From the NCBI GenBank assembly GCA_963920705.1, contig OY987228.1:558001-622000 (forward strand): 64,000 bases of DNA. The letters are read 5' to 3'. The DNA is from Odiellus spinosus (taxonomy: Eukaryota > Arthropoda > Arachnida > Opiliones > Phalangiidae). Positions 1 to 10,608 of this stretch are shown one piece after another (positions within the stretch are counted from its first letter, which is position 1; each line of letters starts with the position of its first letter). The notes beneath the pieces were generated by a model. The model was not told the DNA's origin. It did not search any database and worked only from the letters and a program-made list of their open reading frames with translations. The position numbers and the translations under genes were made by a program.

Positions 1-1952
1 ATGTTTCATCATTGTTAATTCAAATTAAATAACTTGCTTTCTGCCAAATGTAAATAATTGAAATTCTTGCAAAGTATATACCGGCATGTTTTGATCTCTA
101 AGATTTTAAAGTTATAACAAACTACGTGCAAAATAGGTTGAGATAATATTTTTTTATAAATTTAACCTACGTGTACTCTATTGTACAATATGCAACAATG
201 TGTAAATCAAGGTCACTAGTTAAATGTTAAAGATAGTAATCTTAATTCTTACGATTATGTAATGTACAACTAGTATTAACACGATGCCAACGTTTGTTGG
301 AACACGGTCTTCCTACGTTAAAACATTTACATTTGTACTTTTCTACCAAGGAATAAAAACAATTGAATTTGTCTAATAACCTCTATAGTTTATTTCTATG
401 CCGAGGCTTAGATAATATTTTTTTTATTGTTGAAATTCAATGCTTAAATACTAAGGTAGCATATTGTACAATACATCATTAGATACTGCGTGAAAAAATA
501 ATGTATAGAAATTTTTATAAACGGCAAAAACCGTTGGAAATAATAAATTTACATATGAATGAATAGACTTAGGCCTATCCTTCTTCGGCATTAAAACATT
601 ATCTATGACGACATAATAGCACAAGTCACTGGTCATATGTCCCATAAATTTTCCAAATGTCCGATAACTTTTTATTTTTAAGAGGGGGTCACTGGACAAA
701 TGTCCGATAAAAAAAAGGACTTTTCAATATAGGAAATGTAGCATTGTCCGGTAATTTTGTTAAATGTCCGATAACTTTTGAATTTTTAAGGGGGGCTACT
801 GGACATTTGTCCAATAAGAAAAAATTCTTATTTCCGTCCCTGCCGATACACTGGTTTGCGTTGTAAATCTAGCATAGAACTGAACCGAAACCATTCTGCA
901 AATGTTGTCAATGTTGTGTTCATCGAATGAAATGACTTAGGTTAATTACGTCATAACCAATTAAAAACCCTAGAAGAATGTGACGCAATTGCTGGCTAAC
1001 GAATCAGAGAGCTTAGGAGAGGAGGTTGGGCTTCGCTTCGGGGGGAAAAAATTTGCAGAATACGGGCACAGATTATTCACATGACGAAGAAGGTGCGAAA
1101 ATTACTTCGAAAACTTCAACACAGCACGACATTAAGTTTAAATTAGATACGATGTTAATTTCCATTCTTTCTTATCGAGATGAAGAAACCATTTTTTTAA
1201 ATCCAAAGTCCAAACCCGTCTTCCGATAATAAACGAGAATTCGTACCACGATGCCAAGACGATGCGTATAATTCTTATCACATGAAGAATCCCACCGCAA
1301 GCCTCCACCCTGTTTTAAGATAATTCAACTGGGAACGCTTCGTACAGACTAACGGAGTTTAGAATCCATGGTAACTTCGTCAATCGGTCCTTCAATAACA
1401 AATGAAAAAAAATTTAATTTGTAAAATTGACCTTTGGATTTACCGCGAATAAACTGTTGGCGAGTTTTTTATATTTCAAAGAAAAAAACCTCGATTATGA
1501 TGATAAGGTGAATCAACCGAAATTTGGACTTTATTACACATATCTTTACCAGAATACTTGTATGTTAATAGACATAATGTTTCATATACGTTATTTAAGC
1601 CCCAAAATTTAGATTACCAGGTTAAACTGTAGAGAATCATTGTAAACGTAATGCAACCACTCTAACTTAAACCTTATTTCAGCCACAGTATTTAGATTTT
1701 TCGACTTAATGAAATAGGCATTTGAAAATTGGAAGACAAGTCTTAATTATTATTTATATACCTTGTTTAAACTATATCAGTTGAAAAATCAAACTTGGCA
1801 CTTATGATAAGTTTGTTACTTATGAAAATATATGTTTCGTTACTTATGAAAATATATGTTTCGTAACTCCCTTGCATTTGTAAGAGCGAATACCTTAATT
1901 CCCCACAAGAAGGATGACTTATAATCGCGGAAAGACAGTAGACAGAAACTTC
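1..1952. other. Intergenic sequence, no gene recognised
   Basis: This AT-rich stretch lies downstream of the ion-channel gene, which runs towards it on the minus strand. The short open frames here have no recognisable domain and no convincing splice structure. A loose pair of similar segments around 600-840, both containing phrases such as 'aaatgtccgataact', suggests a small degenerate local repeat. No RNA gene was seen. Confidence 0.5.
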
Positions 1953-1956
1953 TTAA

Positions 1957-2327
1957 AGGGAGAATGAAAGGCCGAAACAACCTATTTTTATTCGATTAAG
2001 AATGCTAAAATAATGAGAAAAATAATAATATAACTCACCAAAAATATTTCGTTATTTTATAATCAATTTCCAAAGTTCCGATGCTAAGCCTAGACTGCCT
2101 AGCTCGGTGAACTAGGCTAGCACGACCTGTATTTTTTAATATTCGCGGCTGTTCTTGTCGCCAATCACGAGCGAGTACGCGTATTTTAAAAATACGCGTA
2201 CTCGCTCGTGATTGGCGACTTTGATTATAAAATAACGAAATATTTTAGGTGAGTTATATTGTTTTTCTCATTATTTTAGCATTCTTTATCGATTAAAAAT
2301 AGGTTGTTTTGGCCTTTCATTCTCCCT
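1957..2327. mobile_element. 371-bp MITE flanked by TTAA
   Basis: The two ends are inverted repeats of about 100 bp, starting AGGGAGAATGAAAGGCC on the left and mirrored at 2,311-2,327. Both ends are flanked by TTAA (1,953-1,956 and 2,328-2,331), the target duplication typical of piggyBac- and Kolobok-type elements. The centre (2,157-2,219) is a nearly perfect 63-bp palindrome containing a TACGCGTA core. There is no coding capacity, so this is a non-autonomous element. Superfamily assignment is inferred from the TTAA only. Confidence 0.75.
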
Positions 2328-2441
2328 TTAAGTTGCTAGTTTCGAGGTCGCCTCTCTCTCTCTCTTTCCTAAAGTAAATGTTGGCATCTTTGATGATTTT
2401 TCTTTTTGGCTTCGTTCATGTCTGTACAACTTACAGTGTTT

Positions 2442-2618
2442 CTATTGTTCGTTGTTCAGATAGTAAAGGCAATAGATGACGTTGAAGATTAAGAATGCCA
2501 TGGGGAAAGTCACTCTGGAAATACGATCCAACAATTTGGCCCGTTTCAAATGAATCGGAACTGGGGGTGAAAAATTCTTCTTGGGGGTATCTTCGAAATC
2601 TTCCGTTGGCTCCGAACC
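2442..2618 (-). CDS. Channel gene, last exon (M4)
   Basis: An acceptor ending in TTTAG (2,619-2,623) precedes an exon coding for the end of the intracellular loop and the fourth membrane segment ([20 protein letters not shown]). It stops at TAG 2,444-2,442. The SRVTFPMAF start of M4 is characteristic of the family. Entry is in phase 0. Confidence 0.88.
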   Translation of the reverse strand, partial: GSEPTEDFEDTPKKNFSPPVPIHLKRAKLLDRISRVTFPMAFLIFNVIYCLYYLNNEQ

Positions 2619-5600
2619 CTAAATCGAGATGATCGAGAATCTGTGTTTATTATTAGTTAGAACAAGAACGAATAGAAGTTACGCTGAGCAAAAATCAGAA
2701 TTATCTCACTTTGCAGGCTTTTGTTTTTTCGAGATCTTGGTCTTTACATTTTGAGCGGGATAGGAAATTTACTATGGCGAATTCCAATAAGGCTCCGAAG
2801 ACCATGACTGAGCAAGTTCCAATCCAAACGTCACTGGCTTTAACGTATGATACGGGTGGTAGTTGCGTTCTGACCCCTGCAGCCACCTATTTACAAAAAA
2901 AAAAAAAAAAAAAAAAAAAAAAACATCTTATCTAATTTACAATTCATTACTTTTTCGGATCTTACAGTAGTAAGGGTCAAGAGAGTCGTGACCCCAAGGG
3001 TAACTCGAGCCGGACTGGCATCAACATTTAACCAGAATGAAACCCACGAGATCAAAACATCTTATCTAATTTACAATTCATTACTTTTTCGGATCTTACA
3101 GTAGTAAGGGTCAAGAGAGTCGTGACCCCAAGGGTAACTCGAGCCGGACTGGCATCAACATTTAACCAGAATGAAACCCACGAGATCATGACGATAAGAA
3201 AAGTCGGCAAATACGTTTGTACCACGTGATATCCATTTTGACGTTGTAAGACGAAGGTCGCGTTCACATAACTAAACGAACCTGCGAAGAGAATCGAAAA
3301 TGTCAAAAAACTGCCACCTATACTTTTTGCTAGTAATTGTATATATATATTTATTTATTTTATTTTATATATATATATTATTCATATTTATTTATATTAT
3401 TTGTTACTCATATAAATTTTATTAATTGGATAAAATCTACTAAATTCTGATGTATATTATCTGTTTGATTAAAAATAGACTATTTTTCATTCGAGTTAAC
3501 TTATTCCAAGATAAACTGTAAGAAAGTAATTCATATCCGTTTTTATCCAAAAATGGCCTTATCTTAGAATATTATCCGCGTTGTACGTTCGGATAAAAAA
3601 ATTAAAATTTATTTTCGTGAAAAATAACGAATAAAAAGATGATTTAAAATCTTAGTTTCGTCGTTTTATTTATATTCTTCGAATTAGAAATCAATTTGAA
3701 ATATTTTTCTTATATTTTAGAATAATCCTGAAAACGCGAATTTTCTTATCATCGTTATACGTTTGAATACGAGTAATTTGCTCGTAGATAAAGCGTATAC
3801 ATTTAACAATTATACGAATATACAAATTTTTTATTTTTAGATATAAACAATTTATCCGAAAATAAAATATCTGAAAATATACGGATGTATAATGGATATC
3901 CGATTCCGAGCTCTACCTTTAGGGTTTAACGTGTTTTTCGAGCACATCAAATTAAAATTACAAAAATTTATCAATTTAATTTTTATCTATTGGTTCTTAC
4001 AAAATTTTCCAATAATTCGTGGTATTTCACTTACCAGTATCCATGCTTCTAATAAATTCTCCACGAGTAATGGACACGATATTGAACTCGGGTACTTCAA
4101 CTTGGTCATCGACAGTGATTGGATCAATGTCTTGCCAAGTAAGGATCGTCTGTTTCGTCGTTTGAGCGTCTACGAAGAAATCGTTAACTAAACCTTATAA
4201 TTCGGTCTTGTAATTGTACTTACAAGCTCCGACAATCATGTGACATTTCTGAGTGTTCAATGGGTAACTACGAAACGACATGTGACAAGACAGCGTCAAT
4301 GTTAGTCTGAAATGATAATAATAATTAGTTTTATAAAACATCTCTTTAACGCGAGTTAGTGTACTGTGACGAAGCCATTAGCTGCGATTAGAAAAAGCTT
4401 TAACGTAGATAAGTTTTGAAGTTGCCTTAACGATGTCGATTTCTCCTAAATGATGCGTCATGAAATTGTCTAACTGATGCGTCATGAAATTGTATAAATG
4501 ATGCGTCATGAAATTGTCTAAATGATGCGTCTAGAAGTTGTCTAAGTGATGCGTCTAGAAGTTGTCTAAATGATGCATCTAGAAGTTGTCTAAATGATGC
4601 GTCATGAAATTGTCTAAAAGATGCGCCATGAAATTGTCTAAATGATGCGTCATGAAATTGTCTAAATGATGCGTCATGTAATTGTCTGAATGATGCATCT
4701 AGAAGTTGTCTAAATGATGCGCCATGAAATTCTCTTAATGATGCGCCATGAAATTTCTAAAAATGCGTCTAGAAGTTGTCTAAATAATGCGTCTAGAGGT
4801 TGTTTAAATGATGCGTCTAGAGGTTGTTTAAATGATGCGTCTAGAAGTTGTCTAAATGATGCGTCTAGAAGTTGTCAAAATGATGCGTCTAGAGGTTGTT
4901 TAAATGATGCGTCTAGAAGTTGTCTAAATGATGCGTCTAGAAGTTGCCTAAATGATGCGTCATGAAACTGTCTAAATGATGCGTCATGAAATTGTCTAAA
5001 TGATGCGTCATTAAATTATCAAAATGATGCGTCATGAAATTGTCTAAATGATGCGTCTAGAAGATGTCTAAATGATGCGCCATGAAATTGTCTAAATGAT
5101 GCGTCTAGAAGTGTCTAAATAATGCGTCTAGAGGTTGTTTAAATGATTCGTCTAGAAGTTGTCTAAATAATGCGTCATGAAATGGTCTAAATGATGCGTC
5201 ATGAAATTGTCAAAATGATGCGTCATGAAATTGTCTAAATGATGCGTCATGAAATTGTCTAAATTATGCGTCTAAGTTGTCGAGAATTTGCCTAAGAGAT
5301 GTCATAAATTTGAATAAGACATATATAATAAGATACATATTGAAGTACCCAAACAACTAGATTATGTTGTAACGTTTTGCTACTTGTCCCACTTTCTATA
5401 GAAAATTCCCGAAAACGGTTTTAAGTGGTGGCAACAAAGATAAATATCGAACGGCCCTTTTATTTCTTAGTGAGTTTTAAAATCTTGATAGATTATTAAC
5501 GACATTACGTGAGAGAAGCTTAAGTATATGTTTTGCTTGGCGTTGGAGTTGGGCCAGATCCTTCAGGCATGCAATCTTGACACCTCGTAATCCATCAACC

Positions 5601-8600
5601 GTTCCTAGCTGATGGAACGTAGCTACACGGTTCTTAACCACGCATGCACGCTATAATGTGACGATTTTAAAAATATGATAATTTACTGCGTCCCCAAGTG
5701 TTTATGAGTTCTAAATTATCTCTCACTCCTGAAAGATGACTATATATTTATGTCCAATGAAACCGCCTAAAACCGCTTACGAGAAAACAGAGAGTAAATG
5801 GCGAATTACTGCCGAGTTTCTAGCAATGAATCAGCAATTGACGAATTCTAAATTTGCATATTCATAAACCAACTTCCAGGGGCTAGGGCCATTAGGGTAC
5901 AAATATAATGATGAATTATCACAATAGATGGCTCGCCTGTTCCTCACTCAATCAAAAGTCCATCACTAATTTATTCCATAAAAATAAACAACACCCCGTA
6001 GCTTAATTCTATTAGCAAAGGTTCGGGTAAATGTACCGGCAGACTCTGATTCGAGACACTCTAGCGGCCGCAGTCGCCGTGTAAATAGTCAACGGAGGAA
6101 GTGCCACTCTTTGGAGAAATTCCGGAATTGGGAGGGGAGAAAATATAGTCAAGCGCGGCCCGCCTAAATTCCCTCCCTCTCTCCCGACTCAAAATATCGA
6201 GGAAGAGTCCAAATTACTTGAGCAAAACAGGGGTGATGACTTTTTTGGCTATTTTTAAATGATGGGCTATGATGTAAAACTGGACCTTTGCTGATGGTTT
6301 TAAGCAAGGTCGTTGTTTACTTTTATGAAATACAGTGATAGACTATTGATTTTACCTCATGCTATAAAGAATGTGCCCGTCCGGCCATATTTTGACTAAG
6401 ATGTTCGGGACAGTGACGTAGTGAAAGTTGGCTTCTTTAACGTTCCTAAAGAAAAGGTGGGGTTTCCATATTAAGTGCGCGATGTCTTCGCCGTTCAGAA
6501 TTATAGAATCGTTGAAGCCGAAACGCGACGTATTCAAACGTCGATCTATCCAATATTGACGCAAATACATGTCCATCTTGTAATCCTGAAATTAATGAAA
6601 AAAAAATCTTAGAATATTATCCGCGTTATACGTTCAGATAAAAAAATTAAAATTTATTTTCGTGAAGAATAAAGAATAAAAAGATGATTCAAAATCTTAG
6701 TTTTGTTGTTTTATTTATATCCTTCGAATTAAAAGTCAATTTGAAATATTTTTATTATATTTTAGACTAATTCTGGAAACGTGAATTTTCTTATCCATCG
6801 TTATACGTTTGAAAACGAGCAATTTGTTCGTAGATAAAGCGCCAAACGCTTATCTTCGGGTAAACCTTATACGTTTAACAATTATACGAGTATACAAATT
6901 TAATTTTTAGTTACAATTTATCCGAAACTAAAATATCTGAAAATATACGTATAACAGAAGATAATGGATATCCGATTCCGAGCTCTACCCATAGACATAT
7001 GAAAAATAAGCTAGACCCACCACGGACCGTGTATATACCGGACGAGAAAAGCAAGCGTTTTTCTGCCCCGAGCACCGACTCTCAATAGAGCTCAGAAAAT
7101 AACCGTACAAGGTCGTTTATTAAATTCAAAATGGCGCTTGTCTTTAATTAAGTCGCTGCGAATCCAAGATAACATTAAAAGGCAGAAAAATTCGATCCAC
7201 AATGATCATTATTAGTCAAAAAGGTATTTATTTTAAATTTACAATATCTTATTATAGCGCTAGACATAAAACATGGGCCTAAAATTTATTATTAACGAGA
7301 CGAACGTCAAATTTCTTTAAGCCTCGGTTTATGTATTCTTGTTTTCATTCATAAACTAACCATAATAATGAACGGTATTAGGATAACATACTTAGACCTA
7401 GGCTTAACTGGATCTGTATTGTTCTGACACAATGAATACATACACCGCTGGTTTTTCGTAATTTTTGCGTTATATTAACACCCTAATTTAAGTTGAACTT
7501 CATTCAAACCAAAATTTAAAGCTAATTTTTACATTAAATTAAAATAAGCGCGAACGAATTATAACGTACGAAAACAGGATAGCCATTTTGAAATTTCGCT
7601 CTCACGTGACATAAGAGTTACGAAGAAAAAAAAAACGACCTTGTACCGCTATTTTCTCTCTCGCTTCAGAGCCCAATGCTCGGGAAGGTTTTTTTGTACT
7701 GTGGAAGGCTGGCGAATTCTCGTCCGGTATATACACGGTCCGTGGACCCACTGCCCTATGGGGGTACGTCAGACCCAGGTGGCTGCCATTTGAGGGACAA
7801 TCCGTTTTCCGCGCCATCTGACGGGCGAGAACTGAATTATTTAATTCACTTTCGCCCCCATATGAGCAACCCCCTTCATGTGTATGCTCGCGCCATCTGA
7901 TGCTACGAATAAAAACTAAAATATGGCGAACACGTATTTCGTCTGCTATAAAAGCCGAGAGTACAGATATTGTTGAAAATTTTATATTTCTTGCCTCCGT
8001 TGTAACGGAAGCAACGTTATTTTAGATTCCTGATTCCTTTTATTATCGTTATAATTAATATTATTAGGATGCTACTTGTTAGTTTTAGTAAAAGAAGATT
8101 TATGTACCGGCGTTGAATAGAATCCACAAAATAAATTAAAGGGAAGCGGAATTGTAAAGGTATTTAACAGGCTTTATTTCCCTTCAAACAAAAATAATTT
8201 TGATAGTTATGTCTAATGGCATGCTTTTTTAATTGTAGGTTCTTATCTTTGGCTATTTTGTGAAGGCGAACCTTTGCGTACAAATTAATGTTTTTCATTA
8301 ATCTATTACGATGGTGTTCGATACCAACTTCAAAATCGAACATGTGCTCTTGAAGCTCGCTAAATACATTTGCATTTACCAACTTTCGCATAACAGCAAT
8401 TTCAATGGATAGTGAAATGTTTTTTGATTTCATATCAACAGAAACGTTTTGCCGATGCCGAATGTATGACTCTGTCAAAGCGAAGATTTGTAAAACACTT
8501 TTTGATGGCTGTTTTAATCCTCCATTAAGGATTAAATAAATTCTATGTCCCATTGGATTCGCAGGATTTGAGAAACTGGGGTCCAAATATTCTGTATCCA

Positions 8601-10573
8601 AATTTGCTCCCAATGTTTTGGCCATAGTTAAATTGCTGCTTAAGCCGTCGCTAACCAAAGGCACGCACTTAACTCCAGTGGCGTTGATCGTGGCTAAACA
8701 TTCTTTCACAAGCTGCGTCAAGAGCCGCCCGGTGTACCATCAAGCAAGAAATACCCAAGAGGTATTTTCCAACTACAGTTGATAGCTACTAACATAAATA
8801 CCAAAGTCCTGTGACGCAACAGTTTGGCTATCTTGGCTGTTATTGGAAACCATGCCATAGTCAACGAAGCCGGAGAAGTATTCCCCGCACCATCCCTTCA
8901 TCTCTAAGACAACTGGTACAGGGCTTTTCTTGGCTTGCTCTTTAAGGAACTAGAAACTCTGATTCGTAAATCGAGGTTCACCATTTATCCTGCTTGACCA
9001 TTCTCTAAGCGTGTTTTCATGAGGCAAAGTAAAATGCTGCCTTAGATATTAGTACACCTTTGGTGCGTAAAAATAGCGTTAAAGCAAATTGCTTTAGCTC
9101 TTCAGTGTAAGCCTTATTTTTCTGGTTTTTAATTCCCAATTCCTTCAATTGCCCAAATAGTTCTTTTGCCGTCGAAGTGAAGTTTTCATTGATAGAGATG
9201 GCATGTTCTTCGAGAAGAAAGTTTTGGTTCCTCAGGCCGTTTAAAAGATTTTTCAAATTGCTTAAATATAAATCCCTCTCAGGATTAAAGTTTGCATACG
9301 TGACATTCCACATTTTCTTTTTCACTCTCTATCAGTTTATCTTCGTTGCCAGTTAACTCTGCATGAAGGTGATGGTTTGCTTTTCCCGTATGTTTTCTGA
9401 AATATAGTTAAGTTTTTGAGCCTTTGTTATTATTTCAAGACTACAAAACTTTACCTACACTAGACGATGAAAATTGGCTTGGTTGTTCCTCTGCTACAAA
9501 AATTACTTGAATCCCTTTCATATTCTGATTATAATAAACGAAAACTTCATCGGTTTTACGTTATTTTTGCACAATCAACTACTTAATTTTAGTTATTAAC
9601 CTTTGTTGGAACAATATTATCTCTACGATAGTGTTTTCCGTTTTGAACATAAATTTGTTCTCCTGGAAATGTTCACTACGCACTGAATCATATATGAAGA
9701 TGGATTCCAATTGTCTCGATCTACCACAGCTATCCATTATCTTAGCAACTCACTATTGCCCAGAAGAAATCTTAATAATAAAAATGCACCTCGGTTATTG
9801 TACATTATGATTATATTAAAATGTGTTTTTATACCTATGAAATGAACACTTTTGTTCCTTCCCGACTCTCTTATTGCGTTTACATTGCAAAAAGCACAAC
9901 TTTTAACCATTTTTAGTCTTCTATTATTTCGCCTTTACCCAAGCTCTCAAACCTCAAAAAGTTGCTTAATCATTTTGTAATTTCCCGCGCTTTTGCTTTT
10001 ACTCAAATGGCCTATTAGCATCTTTAGGTTTCCCGCGCTTTCATTATCGAGAATTCATCCCTTCAAATTTCCCGCGGTTTTTCCCTTTTAATGTGTCTGA
10101 TCCTTCTTGACTAGATGGCGCTAAATACATAATGTTCCTCAAACGGCAGCCTTCGGTTCCCGACGTTTCCCCCCCCCCCGGTTGGCCGTGAGGGTAGTGG
10201 ATCTAGCTTATTTTTCATATCTATGGCTCTACCTAAGTACATAAATAAACACCTAAAAGTGTACAAAGAACAGTGACATCCCCGTACAGAATAAAACACT
10301 TACCATATTAGCAGCATTGACGGACCCCAAACTATTGACGTAGATATTAACGTGAACTTTTGTGGGTCTACCTGTTAAAATAATCACCATTATTTAATTT
10401 CATTGAAGGGTGTTTAAAAGAGGCTTGTGGAAATGTATTTTGGTTTTGAGGAAAAATATGGAAAGACTTTTCCAGAAAAATTAACAAAATTAATTTTCTG
10501 ACTTGAGTTACAACCAGGAATTCATATATAAATAATTAGGGCCCTTTCAAAGTGTAAAGTTTACGAATTTTTC

Positions 10574-10608
<35 letters not shown>

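Noticed and set aside
1026..1612. Short plus-strand frames of 61-67 codons near the left end
   Set aside because: No family resemblance, no splice support and low-complexity AT-rich composition.
3892..4191. 99-codon plus-strand frame
   Set aside because: It is antisense to the pre-M1 exon and runs into a dispersed repeat; the minus strand has the conserved protein and splice sites.
4714..4965. 83-codon open frame rich in NDASRSCL
   Set aside because: It only translates the 23-bp minisatellite; it has no domain and occurs inside an intron.
7676..7900. 74-codon frame and its opposite-strand partner at 7,602-7,817
   Set aside because: It overlaps the inverted end of the 726-bp element and has no domain; a chance frame in a GC-richer patch.
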